Source: Solirubrobacterales bacterium (GTDB taxonomy: Bacteria > Actinomycetota > Thermoleophilia > Solirubrobacterales > Solirubrobacteraceae). Taken from it: a DNA stretch of 64,000 bases. The stretch is from assembly GCA_947474595.1 (NCBI GenBank), contig CANJIV010000008.1, forward strand, positions 22,363-86,362, read 5' to 3'. Below, one piece after another: positions 54,415 through 63,386 of the stretch. Position numbers and translations under genes: made by a program. The notes under the pieces were generated by a model that made no database searches, had not been told where the DNA came from, and saw nothing but the letters and a program-made list of their open reading frames with translations. Position 1 is the stretch's first letter; each line of letters opens with the position of its first letter.

Positions 54415-54681
54415 ATGGCCAATATCAAGTCACAGAAAAAACGCATCCTTCGCTCCGAGCGCGAGCGTCTGGAGAACCGCCGCTACACGTCGAAGATCAA
54501 GACCTACTTTCACCGCCTAGAAGCCGCCGTGGCTGCTGGCGATAGCGATCTCGCCGATGCTGACCACAAGGTATTGATCAGCACGATCGATAAAGCCGTC
54601 AAGCGCACCGCGATTCACGCTAATACCGGCTCACGCAAGAAGTCACGCGCTGCGCGCGTACGTGCCGGCTCAAGCGCCTGA
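54415..54681 (+). CDS. rpsT: 30S ribosomal protein S20
   Basis: 88 residues: MANIKSQKKRILRSERERLE, then Lys/Arg/Ala-rich helices ending SRKKSRAARVRAGSSA. MANIKSQ is the nearly invariant start, so the ATG at 54415 is used rather than earlier in-frame codons. It binds 16S rRNA. It converges on holA with no spacer: the two stop codons form TGATCA. Confidence 0.98.
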   Translation: MANIKSQKKRILRSERERLENRRYTSKIKTYFHRLEAAVAAGDSDLADADHKVLISTIDKAVKRTAIHANTGSRKKSRAARVRAGSSA

Positions 54682-55665
54682 TCAAGCCGCCTCTATCGCA
54701 CCAGTAATCGTCAAGATCGCTCGGACGGCGTTCGTGTCGTTATCGAGCTGACTAGCGCCGCGCGATTGCACTTCCAAGTCAGCCAGCGTACCGATCGCTA
54801 GGCGCAGTGCCACACGATCTGTCTTAGCCACATCCGCAACGAATCGCTCTGCCGCTTTGGGCGGCATGCGCAGACCGGCCCTTGCCTGGGTCAATGACTC
54901 ACCGGACTCAAGACGTCCAGCCACCAACTCAGCCTCGCGCAGGCGCCCAGCGATTGTAAATAGCAGCCCGCCAATACGCTCACCTTGCCCGGTGAGTTCA
55001 AGGTAGATCCGCGTGGCGGCCGCTGGGTCACCGGCCACCATCGCGTCGCCAAGGTCCCAGACCTTGCGCTGAGAGGAAGATGCGGCGATCTCGCGCACCT
55101 CCTCCACGCCGATTTGAGCGCCCCTTCCGAGCTCAAGCTCGATCTTCTCTAGCTCGCGCAATATCCGCTGCTGTCGCTCTCCGACAATAGCCACAAGCGC
55201 TCTCGCGCCCGCCAAGTCCAGATCGATTCCGATCTCACTGGCGCGTTCGCGCGCCCAGCCGGCCAGCTCCCATGGCTTCACAGCGATCTCGGCGTCGACG
55301 TTTCCGCCGGCCTTAAGAACAGCCTTGCGCAGACGATCGCTGACCTTATAACGCCCATCTTCACGCCCGAAAAAGGCAACCGTAGTGTCGGGTGAGATTG
55401 TTGCCAGCGACTGCAAAAGCAGCTCTAGATCGGAGTCCTTAAATCGCTCTGCGCCATCGACGATGATGAAGCGGTGGCCAGGATTTAAGGTCATCGCCTG
55501 GAGTAAGAACGCAGCCTGGTCGGGTGTTGAGTGTTCGTCGGGAAGTATCTGGACACCGTCCACGCCACTCTCAGCCTCGGCCAGTGCGCGCAGCTTGGCA
55601 CGACGTTCGCCGATGCGGCCGTGGTCGTCGCCGTGAATTAGGTAGGCGGGTTTAAAGACGGCCAT
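54682..55665 (-). CDS. holA: DNA polymerase III subunit delta
   Basis: 327 residues. PAYLIHGDDHGRIGERRAKL, LLQAMTLNPGHRFIIVDGAE, VAFFGREDGRYKVSDRLRK, and KLLDLGDA-like RKVWDLGDAMVAGDPAAATR match the three-domain AAA+-like delta subunit (clamp loader wrench). The gene sits next to rpsT and comEC, its usual context. TAGGAT lies seven bases before the ATG, overlapping the comEC stop, so it may be transcribed independently as well. Confidence 0.95.
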   Translation of the reverse strand: MAVFKPAYLIHGDDHGRIGERRAKLRALAEAESGVDGVQILPDEHSTPDQAAFLLQAMTLNPGHRFIIVDGAERFKDSDLELLLQSLATISPDTTVAFFGREDGRYKVSDRLRKAVLKAGGNVDAEIAVKPWELAGWARERASEIGIDLDLAGARALVAIVGERQQRILRELEKIELELGRGAQIGVEEVREIAASSSQRKVWDLGDAMVAGDPAAATRIYLELTGQGERIGGLLFTIAGRLREAELVAGRLESGESLTQARAGLRMPPKAAERFVADVAKTDRVALRLAIGTLADLEVQSRGASQLDNDTNAVRAILTITGAIEAA

Positions 55666-55675
55666 AGAAGTGATC

Positions 55676-58003
55676 CTAGGGGTCGGTGCTGACGTGCATT
55701 GTTCTGCCCTCCACAGCGATCCGAACTGTGTGATCTTGATCGGTGCGATAGAGCCCTCTCACCACGGCCTTTAGTGCCGTCAGGGCCTGCGCAGTCGGAT
55801 GTCCGTAACTATTTGTTTTGCCAACCTCGATTACAGCTATCGATGGCTTAAGTCGCGAGAGCAGGTCCTCTAGGCCCAGATCAGAGCTGCCATGGTGAGC
55901 CACTTTGAGAACGTCCACTTGTGCCAGCTCCAGCGAGCCAGTTACATCGGACTCGGCGTCTGCGGGCAAGAAGAGATCAAAGTCTCCGTCACGTAGGTTG
56001 GCAACAATCGCGCGGTTATTCGGGTCGTCTCCGGCATGCAGAGCGGCCAACTCTCGGTGGGGCCAGAGAATCTCGAGTTCAATCGGTCCGACCTTGAAAA
56101 CCTGACCAGCGTCCGGGCTCACACGCCTAACTCCTGCGCGGCTGGCTGCCGCCTCGATCTCTAACCGCTCGACAGATCGCCCGCCATCGCTTCCCCCGTC
56201 TAAGACCATCGCTACCGGGATCGCCGAAAGGACTGCAGCGGCTCCGCCTTCGTGATCGGCCTGTGCGTGAGTGATAACTAGTAGATCTATGCGAGAGACA
56301 CCGGCTCGACGTAGTCGCTCGAGAATCGGACTCCCTGGCGGCCCTGTATCGACGAGAATCGTGGCTCCGTCGTGTTGGATCAGAGTGGCGTCGCCTTGGC
56401 CGATGTCTAAAAACGAGACCCTAAGCCCCACCGCAGCGATCGGTGGTGGTGGTCGAGCACTCAGCCATGCCACAAAGATCAGGGCCGTTGCGATCACCGC
56501 GATCGCGGCCCTTGAGCGCCGCACGGTTACCACTAGGTAGGCAGCTAGCCCCAGGGCAGCGTAAACGCCAACTAGAGCTATCCCAGATCCGATACGTACT
56601 GCGATTGCAGCCAGCGGCATCTTCGCCGCCGCGTCGGCTAGCCACTCAAGGTAGCCCAATGGATAGGAGGCTAGAGCAGCAGGTAGGGCCGCCAGATCGA
56701 CGCTTAGCTGAGCGACTAAGCCCGCGATCATGCCAAGCCACATGATCGGAGGCACCGCGGGCACCGCAAGAAGATTCGCCGGTAGCGAGACGAGCGAGAG
56801 CTGCCCAAAATGGAAGGCCAGGAGTGGCGCAGTGGCGACTGTGGCCGCGACTGTGATTGCGGTGGCCTCTGCCAGCCCAACAGGTAAGCGTCTGGCAACC
56901 AAGTTCTCTTTAAGCGGCTTGCCCAAGACCAGGATCGCCACCACTGCCGCGAAACTCAACTGCCACCCAGGGTCCCCACTGGCACGTGGGTTAAGAGCGA
57001 GTGTTACCAACGCCGCCAGCAACAACGCATACCATCGAGAGCCGGGGCGCCCAGCCATTCCAGCGATTAACCCTGCTCCACCCATCACCCCTGCTCGCTG
57101 AATTGAGGGGCCACCACCGGCCAAGGGAACGTAGAGGGCGACTAGGAGCAAGGCTCCCAGCAGCCGACCACGCAGGCCGAAGCCGAGTAACGAAAGGATT
57201 GGAATGGCGAGTGCGGCTAACAGCAGCACGTTCTGTCCACTAGCCGCCGTTAGATGCGCGAGCCCAGAACGACGCATGTTGTTGCGCACTACCTCCGAGA
57301 GCGCTTCATCTTGGCCTAACACCATTCCGCGGGCTAGGGCTGATTGTGGAGGAGCCAACCCTGCTCCTAGGCCTTGCTCAGAGCGCGTCCTGACCGTGTC
57401 TAGCGCCCCCGCTAGACCACCCCGGTGAACTCCGGTTAGCTCTATCTTTCGTGCATAGACCACAGCATGGGCCCCGCGACGCCGTTGGTAGCCATCGAAG
57501 CTTCCAAGTGGTCGAAGCGACCCCGCCAGCACAACCTCGTCACCTGGTGCGATATCCGGGAGATCGAAATCTCTTCGCACTCGAACCAAGACCCGCTCCC
57601 CTTGTGCGGGCCCTTGACTGATTTGGAGTAGCGCTGAGCGTGTTCCAGTCAAAGACCGGCGGGGGCGCTCCAAGGCGACCGCGACGGTCGAAAGCGTCGC
57701 TGCGGGTCCTGGCGCCAAGGCGGAGCGGTCTAGGCCGCTCAGACGAGCGTTCCCGGCGACTACTGCGCCCAGAAGTAGGCAGCCGGTGACTACCGCCACC
57801 ACAGGCCTCCCAGCCGTCAACACAACCACTAGGACGGCTATAAGCAAAACGACAGCCCAGCTAGACCCAACAAGTAGAAGCCCGATCACTAAAGCGCCAA
57901 GGATTAGATGACGAGGGCGGTCAAGCAAAGCCTCACGGGCACGCAGGAGTTCACGGTGATGGCGCTGCAAACGCGCAACCACAGCCGACGTCGCTCGCTT
58001 CAC
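55676..58003 (-). CDS. comEC: DNA internalisation-related competence protein ComEC/Rec2
   Basis: 775 residues. N-terminal membrane segments flank an OB-like region (IAPGDEVVLAGSLRPLGSFD). The competence domain contains LARGMVLGQDEALSEVVRNN, GLAHLTAASGQNVLLLAALA and GPSIQRAGVMGGAGL. A C-terminal metallo-beta-lactamase domain has FLDIGQGDATLIQHDGATIL, LVITHAQADHEGGAAAVL and DVLKVAHHGSSDLGLEDLL. It forms the channel for single-stranded DNA uptake. It overlaps comEA by four bases. Confidence 0.97.
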   Translation of the reverse strand: MKRATSAVVARLQRHHRELLRAREALLDRPRHLILGALVIGLLLVGSSWAVVLLIAVLVVVLTAGRPVVAVVTGCLLLGAVVAGNARLSGLDRSALAPGPAATLSTVAVALERPRRSLTGTRSALLQISQGPAQGERVLVRVRRDFDLPDIAPGDEVVLAGSLRPLGSFDGYQRRRGAHAVVYARKIELTGVHRGGLAGALDTVRTRSEQGLGAGLAPPQSALARGMVLGQDEALSEVVRNNMRRSGLAHLTAASGQNVLLLAALAIPILSLLGFGLRGRLLGALLLVALYVPLAGGGPSIQRAGVMGGAGLIAGMAGRPGSRWYALLLAALVTLALNPRASGDPGWQLSFAAVVAILVLGKPLKENLVARRLPVGLAEATAITVAATVATAPLLAFHFGQLSLVSLPANLLAVPAVPPIMWLGMIAGLVAQLSVDLAALPAALASYPLGYLEWLADAAAKMPLAAIAVRIGSGIALVGVYAALGLAAYLVVTVRRSRAAIAVIATALIFVAWLSARPPPPIAAVGLRVSFLDIGQGDATLIQHDGATILVDTGPPGSPILERLRRAGVSRIDLLVITHAQADHEGGAAAVLSAIPVAMVLDGGSDGGRSVERLEIEAAASRAGVRRVSPDAGQVFKVGPIELEILWPHRELAALHAGDDPNNRAIVANLRDGDFDLFLPADAESDVTGSLELAQVDVLKVAHHGSSDLGLEDLLSRLKPSIAVIEVGKTNSYGHPTAQALTALKAVVRGLYRTDQDHTVRIAVEGRTMHVSTDP

Positions 58004-58689
58004 ACGCGGACCATCTCCCGTAAGGTCGCGAGTCGTTTATCGCCTATCCCGGGAACCTCGCCAAGCTCGTCGACGCTACGAAATCCTCCGTGAGCCTCAC
58101 GGTAAGTGAGTATCTTTTGCGCGGTCGCAGGCCCGACCCCATCGAGCGTGTCTAACTGCTGCGCCGTAGCCGTATTGAGGTTCAGCGGTGCTGACGCCAT
58201 CCCCGCGCTACCTCCCTCCCCCTCCCCCGCCCCCGCTAGGCCTGACCCAGTGACCCCTACGCTCGCTATCGGAACGATCACCTGACGACCGTCCTCAACC
58301 TTAGCCGCAAGATTAACCCCGGTAAGGTCAGCGCCCGCAGTGGCACCGCCGGCGCGGGCCACAGCGTCATCAACACGTGCTCCAGGACTCATCCGATAGA
58401 CCCCTGGCCGCTTGACGGCTCCGACGACGTGGACGGTCGCGGATGCGGGCTGCGCCTCTGTGAGCGACACAGAGGCATCTGATGGCTGCTTTGACAGCGA
58501 ACCGCCAGTAAGGCTTGTGGCGGTTGTCGTCCCAGCAGCGGTGTCGGCGCTAGCCCCGGACTGCTGGCTTAGAAAATGGGCACCGATCAGTCCAATCGCG
58601 ATCGCTGCTGCTAGGTAAACGGCGATCTGTGGACGGCCGAGCTCGGGCATGTCAAAGACGGTAGTGCGGACCGTGTTACGTGAGAGCAC
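58000..58689 (-). CDS. comEA: Competence protein ComEA
   Basis: 229 residues. One membrane anchor (QIAVYLAAAIAIGLIGAHFL), a Ser/Thr/Ala-rich spacer, an SLBB domain (ATVHVVGAVKRPGVYRMSPG, VDDAVARAGG), then tandem helix-hairpin-helix DNA-binding motifs (LNLNTATAQQLDTLDGVGPA, GGFRSVDELGEVPGIGDKRL). It binds incoming double-stranded DNA at the cell surface. With ComEC it suggests natural transformation or a relic of it. 50 bases after leuS. Confidence 0.96.
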   Translation of the reverse strand: MLSRNTVRTTVFDMPELGRPQIAVYLAAAIAIGLIGAHFLSQQSGASADTAAGTTTATSLTGGSLSKQPSDASVSLTEAQPASATVHVVGAVKRPGVYRMSPGARVDDAVARAGGATAGADLTGVNLAAKVEDGRQVIVPIASVGVTGSGLAGAGEGEGGSAGMASAPLNLNTATAQQLDTLDGVGPATAQKILTYREAHGGFRSVDELGEVPGIGDKRLATLREMVRV

Positions 58690-58739
58690 GCGATCGCTGA
58701 GGTTCAGCGCAGACCCCCGCTCTAAGCCCGCCAGCGGGA

Positions 58740-61199
58740 CTAAGCAGCCGGGCGAACGACGAAGTTGACGAGCTTGCCTGGAACCACGACGGTCTTAACC
58801 GTCTCTGTGTCCCGAAGGTGTGCAACCACGTTGGGTGCGAGGCGAGCGAGCGCTTCGAGCTCGCCCTTTGATGATCCCGTCGGAACCATCAGTCGATCGC
58901 GGACCTTGCCGTTGACCTGACAGACCATCTCAAACATCTCGGATTCGAGCATTGCTGGGTCGGCGATTGGCCAAGGTGTCTCCCAGACGCGCTGCCCCAT
59001 GATGCGGTCATAGACGTCAGACCCAGTGTGCGGGGCGAATCCAAAGATCAACGATGCAGCCGTTGCGACTGCGAACCTCTGAGCGTCCGGTCCACTGTTA
59101 TCACGCAGGCGATAGCACTCATTTACTAGCTCCATCACTGCGGAGATCGCTGTGTTAAACGCAAACCGTCCACCGGTCATGTCGCCTGTCACCTTGTCGA
59201 TCGCCCAGTGCGCTTTGCGTAGTAAGACTAGGTCGTCGCCAGCGGCGCTCTCACACACCACAGGCGTCCCGCGTCCGTGGCTCTCTTCCAGTTCGGCTCC
59301 AAGGCGCCAGAGGCGCGAGAGAAAGCGGTGCACTCCTTCGAGGCCTTCATCAGACCAATCCGCGTCGTGCTCGGGAGGGCCGATGAAGAGGATGTAACAA
59401 CGGGCCGTGTCGGCTCCGTGGGAAGCAACGATCGACTGAGGACTAACCGTATTGCCCTTGGACTTCGACATCTTCGAGCCGCCGCGGGTAATCATTCCTT
59501 GTGTGAAGAGCTTTGCGAACGGCTCCTGAATTTCAACCAATCCCATGTCGGCAAGGGCCTTGCAGAAGAAGCGCGCGTACATCAGATGCAAGATGGCGTG
59601 CTCGACGCCGCCGATGTACTGGTTGACCGGCATCCACTGCTCTAGTGCCGCGGAGTCCCACGCGGCCTGATCGTTTCCTGCGTCGCAGTAGCGCAGGAAG
59701 TACCACGAAGAGTCGACGAAAGTATCCATCGTGTCGGTCTCTCGCCGGGCCGGACCGTCGCAGCTGGGGCAAGTGGTTTTGACCCAATCAAGGGCCGCGG
59801 CCAAAGGCGACTGGCCCTTGGGTGCATAGTCCTCAATCTCAGGCAGGATCACGGGCAACTCTGCCTCGGGCACGGCTACGATGCCGCATCCATCGCAGTA
59901 GACAATCGGAATCGGGCAGCCCCAGTAGCGCTGGCGGGAGATCAGCCAATCACGGAGGCGATAGTTGACGGAGGCGTGGCCTTTTCCCTCTCGCTCAAGC
60001 CACCCGAGGATGGCCTCCAGAGCGTCACGATTACCTAGGCCGTCGAACTCCTCGGCCGAGTTAATTAGCGGTCCGTCTCCGACATAGGGAAGTTCGTCTC
60101 CTCCCTCTATAACCCGCCGCACAGGCAGGCCGTACTTGGTGGCGAAGGCGAAATCTCTGCCGTCGTGTGCCGGAACGGCCATAATCGCCCCAGTTCCGTA
60201 CTCCATCAGAACGTAGTCAGCGACGAAGACCGGGATCTGCTCGCCGTTGACTGGATTAGTGACCGTGCGTCCGAGGGGAACGCCGGTCTTATCTTTCTCA
60301 GCATCACCACGCTCCATCGAGGATTGGGTGAGAGCCTCCTTGACGTAGGCCGTGACCTGATCTTCGTACTCAGTTCCGGCCGCTAGGCGCGTTACGTCGG
60401 GATGTTCGGGAGCCATCACAAAGAAGGTGGCGCCAAAGAGAGTGTCGGGACGTGTGGTGAAGACCGCGTAGTCGATGCCAAGCTCCTCGCAGGCGAAGAT
60501 CACCTCAGCACCCTCGGAGCGACCAATCCAGTTGCGCTGCATCGTTTTGACGTTCTCGGGCCATTCGATCGTGGCGAGATCATCGAGCAGGCGGTCGGCG
60601 TAGTCAGTGATGCGAAAGAACCACTGTTCGAGTTGGCGGACCTCTACCTGCGCACCAGACCGCTCGCTGATCCCGTCAATCACCTGTTCGTTGGCCAAGA
60701 CGGTCTGGTCAACAGGGTCCCAGTTGACCGCGGCATCCCGACGGTAGGCCAGGCCACGTTCAAAGAGCTTTAGAAAGATCCACTGTGTCCAGCGGTAGTA
60801 GGTGGGCTCATGGGTGCCGAACTCGCGCGACCAGTCGATCGAGATCCCCCACTCCCTGAACTGCCGCTGAAAGGATGCAATTGAGGCCTCCGTTGAAGCA
60901 CGCGGTGCCACCCCCGTCTTGATCGCATGATTCTCAGCCGGAAGGCCGAAGGCGTCATACCCCATCGGATGCAAGACGCGCCGCCCGCTGCGGCGGTGGA
61001 AGTGGGCGACCGCGTCGCCGACTGAATAGACCTTGAGATGGCCAATATGAGGCTCACCGCTTGGATAGGGCAGCATCTCCAGAACGTAAGACGAGGGCCG
61101 CTCATCGGGTTCGTTGGAGACTTCCCACGTGTGCTCGTCGGCCCAGATCGCCTGCCAGCGTGGCTCAATCTCTTTAGGGTCATAGCGGTGTTCAAGCAT
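58740..61199 (-). CDS. leuS: Leucyl-tRNA synthetase
   Basis: 819 residues, class [21 protein letters not shown] carries HIGH. The CP1 editing domain includes [20 protein letters not shown] and [33 protein letters not shown] and [16 protein letters not shown] are typical bacterial LeuRS segments. KMSKS lies in [15 protein letters not shown]. The C-terminal tail has [12 protein letters not shown]. First gene of leuS-comEA-comEC-holA; TACCCT lies nine bases before the ATG. Confidence 0.99.
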   Translation of the reverse strand: MLEHRYDPKEIEPRWQAIWADEHTWEVSNEPDERPSSYVLEMLPYPSGEPHIGHLKVYSVGDAVAHFHRRSGRRVLHPMGYDAFGLPAENHAIKTGVAPRASTEASIASFQRQFREWGISIDWSREFGTHEPTYYRWTQWIFLKLFERGLAYRRDAAVNWDPVDQTVLANEQVIDGISERSGAQVEVRQLEQWFFRITDYADRLLDDLATIEWPENVKTMQRNWIGRSEGAEVIFACEELGIDYAVFTTRPDTLFGATFFVMAPEHPDVTRLAAGTEYEDQVTAYVKEALTQSSMERGDAEKDKTGVPLGRTVTNPVNGEQIPVFVADYVLMEYGTGAIMAVPAHDGRDFAFATKYGLPVRRVIEGGDELPYVGDGPLINSAEEFDGLGNRDALEAILGWLEREGKGHASVNYRLRDWLISRQRYWGCPIPIVYCDGCGIVAVPEAELPVILPEIEDYAPKGQSPLAAALDWVKTTCPSCDGPARRETDTMDTFVDSSWYFLRYCDAGNDQAAWDSAALEQWMPVNQYIGGVEHAILHLMYARFFCKALADMGLVEIQEPFAKLFTQGMITRGGSKMSKSKGNTVSPQSIVASHGADTARCYILFIGPPEHDADWSDEGLEGVHRFLSRLWRLGAELEESHGRGTPVVCESAAGDDLVLLRKAHWAIDKVTGDMTGGRFAFNTAISAVMELVNECYRLRDNSGPDAQRFAVATAASLIFGFAPHTGSDVYDRIMGQRVWETPWPIADPAMLESEMFEMVCQVNGKVRDRLMVPTGSSKGELEALARLAPNVVAHLRDTETVKTVVVPGKLVNFVVRPAA

Positions 61200-61251
61200 C
61201 CTTGCTGGAGGGTATCGGGGTTAGGCTGTCGACCGGAGCGTCGCTGGCGCC

Positions 61252-61257
61252 TAGACT
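61252..61257 (+). promoter_or_regulatory. Predicted -10 box of the alpha/beta hydrolase gene
   Basis: TAGACT, seven bases before the ATG at 61265, with TCGACC 17 bases further upstream as a possible -35. It is divergent from leuS, whose predicted -10 is at 61209-61214. Confidence 0.5.
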
Positions 61258-61264
61258 CTTGCGC

Positions 61265-62191
61265 ATGTCCTTAGATCCCAAGGCTTTTCCAATTCAACAT
61301 GCCACGGTGCGCGAGGGAGTGGAGCTAGCCTTCATCCGTGCCGGAGAGGGTGGCTACCCACTGCTCTTACTTCACGGCTGGCCCGAAACTATGCGCATTT
61401 GGTGGCGCAATATTGAGCCGCTCGCGGAGGCGGGTTTTGAGGTGATTGTCCCTGACTTGCGAGGCTTTGGTCTCTCCGGGCTAGCGCCCGATGGCGCCTA
61501 TGACCTTGCCGCTCACGCCCGCGATGTCTACGCACTCGTCCACGACGTACTTGGCCACGAGCGCTGCTGCGCAGCTGGTGGAGATCTCGGTGGTGGGGTC
61601 GTCCAAGACCTCGGCCTGCGTTTTGAAGGCTTCGTCGAGCGCCAGATCCTGTTCAACACAATCTTGCCGATCCTGCCCGAGCAGTACGCCGCTGCCGGCC
61701 TGCCAGCAGATACATCGCCTCGAGTTCGCCAAGCGCTCGACTACTACTTGCGCCAAGGGGGCGATGCCGATGGCCTGGCCGCTGAGCTAGCGACGGTCGA
61801 GCAGCGCCGCCGCTACATATCCCAGTTCTACGGCTCTCGCTTCTGGGCCACGCCCGGCGCGTTTACCCGTGACGAAGTCGACTTCATGACAGAGCCGTTC
61901 TCTGATGCCGACCATCTGAGGGCCGGCTTTGGCAACTACGAATCGGCGATCGGCAATCGGCCTCTCTCTGAAGCGCCGAAGTTCTTTGAGATAAGCGCCG
62001 TCCCCACCGTGGCGCTCTACGGCCCCGACGACCACGTCATCTGGCCTGACTTCTGCGAACGCTGCGAGGTTGCATTTAGTGACCTAGTTGGCCCCTTCGT
62101 GGTCGCTCGGGCCGGCCACTTTCTACAGTGGGAGCGCGCCGATCTACTAAATAACACGGTGATAGCGGTTTTAAGAGACCGCCTGCGCTGA
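61265..62191 (+). CDS. Alpha/beta hydrolase, epoxide-hydrolase-like
   Basis: 308 residues from the ATG at 61265 (MSLDPKAFPIQHATVREGVE). Oxyanion motif LLLLHGWPETMRIWW (HGWPE), VIVPDLRGFGLSG, and nucleophile elbow AAGGDLGGGVVQDLG with Asp as nucleophile (GGDxGG). This points to epoxide hydrolases or haloalkane dehalogenases rather than esterases. The catalytic His is in VARAGHFLQWE. Substrate unknown. Not obviously in an operon with the next gene, which has its own -10-like box. Confidence 0.88.
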   Translation: MSLDPKAFPIQHATVREGVELAFIRAGEGGYPLLLLHGWPETMRIWWRNIEPLAEAGFEVIVPDLRGFGLSGLAPDGAYDLAAHARDVYALVHDVLGHERCCAAGGDLGGGVVQDLGLRFEGFVERQILFNTILPILPEQYAAAGLPADTSPRVRQALDYYLRQGGDADGLAAELATVEQRRRYISQFYGSRFWATPGAFTRDEVDFMTEPFSDADHLRAGFGNYESAIGNRPLSEAPKFFEISAVPTVALYGPDDHVIWPDFCERCEVAFSDLVGPFVVARAGHFLQWERADLLNNTVIAVLRDRLR

Positions 62192-62210
62192 TCATCCAAA
62201 TCCCCATCGC

Positions 62211-62216
62211 TACGAT
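62211..62216 (+). promoter_or_regulatory. Predicted -10 box of the coiled-coil gene
   Basis: TACGAT, seven bases before the ATG at 62224, with no Shine-Dalgarno sequence between; the same arrangement as several other genes in the window. Confidence 0.45.
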
Positions 62217-62223
62217 CGGGCCG

Positions 62224-62958
62224 ATGCAAGTATCTGGGCCAGCGAAAGGTAGTTCTGAGGCAGTTTTAGCGGCTGCTCAAGTCGGTGTGATCATCGAACA
62301 AGCCGAGAAGGTAGCTAATGAGATCACCGCCGAGGCACGCGCTAGAGCCGATCAGATCAGCGGTGATGCACAGAAGCTTGCCGACCTGCGAATCGCCGAA
62401 GCCGACCGCGCGAGCGAGTTCCGCGTCACAGCCGCCGAAGAGGAAGCGGCCGAGATTCTCGCGGGGGCCCATGAACAGGTGCGACAGGCCCTCCAACAGG
62501 CGCTAGCCTCAGCCGCTGATGAGGCGGACCAGATCGTGAGTCAGGCCAACAGAGAGGCCCGGCAGGCAACCAGCGATGCCTTAGCGGCCGCGAAAGCCAC
62601 GATCGGGAAAGCTCAAACCGAAGCCGGCCTTCTCAAAGATGATGCCGCGCGCTACGAAAAGGTCGTCCGAGCGGGAGCCGATGCCAAGGCGCGCGACCTA
62701 ACCCACGAAGCCCGCGTGGTCGCTCGGGATGTACTGACCGAAGGAGACGAGGTCTCTCAACAGCTACGGGCGCTGGCAGACTCTCTCTATCGCAACGCCG
62801 ATCGCCTCTTGCGTGACGTCAAGTTGACCCACGCTCGCCTTGACTCGGCCATCGAACGCACGGTCGGAACCCAGCCATCTCAGTCGATCAGTGCTCCGGG
62901 GGCTTACGCCGACTCCGATCGCGAGTTAGAGGTTCCAGAGTTCATGGTCGGCTCTTAG
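62224..62958 (+). CDS. Alanine-rich coiled-coil protein, function unknown
   Basis: 244 residues, nearly all a long Ala/Glu/Gln/Arg helix (AQVGVIIEQAEKVANEITAE ... AEEEAAEILAGAHEQVRQAL ... EADQIVSQANREARQATSDA). A Ser/Pro tail follows, ending ELEVPEFMVGS. It lacks the N-terminal DivIVA lipid-binding motif and any membrane helix, but its helix resembles those of DivIVA-like and ATP-synthase-b-like scaffolds. It could be a cytoskeletal or polar scaffold partner. Nothing specific can be assigned. It ends about 100 bases before tRNA-Ala. Confidence 0.7.
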   Translation: MQVSGPAKGSSEAVLAAAQVGVIIEQAEKVANEITAEARARADQISGDAQKLADLRIAEADRASEFRVTAAEEEAAEILAGAHEQVRQALQQALASAADEADQIVSQANREARQATSDALAAAKATIGKAQTEAGLLKDDAARYEKVVRAGADAKARDLTHEARVVARDVLTEGDEVSQQLRALADSLYRNADRLLRDVKLTHARLDSAIERTVGTQPSQSISAPGAYADSDRELEVPEFMVGS

Positions 62959-63055
62959 TAGCTGTCGCCTTTCTGGGATTCCCGGGAAGCGCTGGCAGGT
63001 GATGCCCGGGCAATATGAGGCTTCGGTATAAACTTAGTGGCGCACGACAGGTAAA

Positions 63056-63128
63056 GGGGCTATAGCTCAGCTGGGAGAGCGTCTGGCTGGCAGCCAGAAG
63101 GTCGTCGGTTCGATCCCGACTAGCTCCA
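63056..63128 (+). tRNA. tRNA-Ala, anticodon GGC
   Basis: Full cloverleaf: acceptor GGGGCTA (63056-63062) with TAGCTCC (63121-63127, one G-U pair), D arm TAGCTCAGCTGGGAGAGC, anticodon stem TCTGG/CCAGA around loop CTGGCAG (anticodon GGC at 63089-63091), T arm GTCGG-TTCGATC-CCGAC, discriminator A. CCA is not encoded. GTATAAACT about 25 bases upstream may be its -10 region. Its 3' half is a typical integrase attachment site, and an integrase remnant lies 51 bases downstream. Confidence 0.96.
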
Positions 63129-63179
63129 CTAAGTGGAAAACGTTGTTTTGCAGAGAGTTGTTAGATAAAGCATTAGGGA

Positions 63180-63356
63180 TTAGTAAGTTTTGGACCCGCT
63201 TAGGACCTGTTCTCCGACCGTAATCTCAAGGCCAACTAGCTTTCTTAGTGCTTGGCGATCCTCCTCAGAGCTATCGATCGCCTTCGCATGAAGCGTCAAC
63301 GTTCAATCTACGCTCATGTGGTCAAGCTCGCGCTTAACCTCGACGTTGAGCTTCTT
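63180..63356 (-). pseudogene. Decayed C-terminal fragment of a tyrosine recombinase (integrase)
   Basis: Reading the minus strand from 63356 to the TAA at 63180-63182 gives 59 codons with one internal TGA (63303-63305). The segments KLNVEVKRELDHMSVD and TLTLHAKAIDSSEEDRQ keep the exact spacing of the L-G-H-x-S ... T-L-x-x-Y-A-H-x-I-D block of phage-type integrases. The catalytic Tyr is His (CAT, 63288-63290) and the Gly of LGH is Asp. A further in-frame TAA occurs at 63357-63359, and no upstream catalytic R..HxxR box remains before the next gene. It lies 51 bases from the 3' end of tRNA-Ala with its C-terminus toward the tRNA, as expected for an integrase at its attachment site. No start codon or expression is expected. 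Confidence 0.7.
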
Positions 63357-63386
63357 TTAAGTGCCGTCCCGCTTAGCGACAGATAG

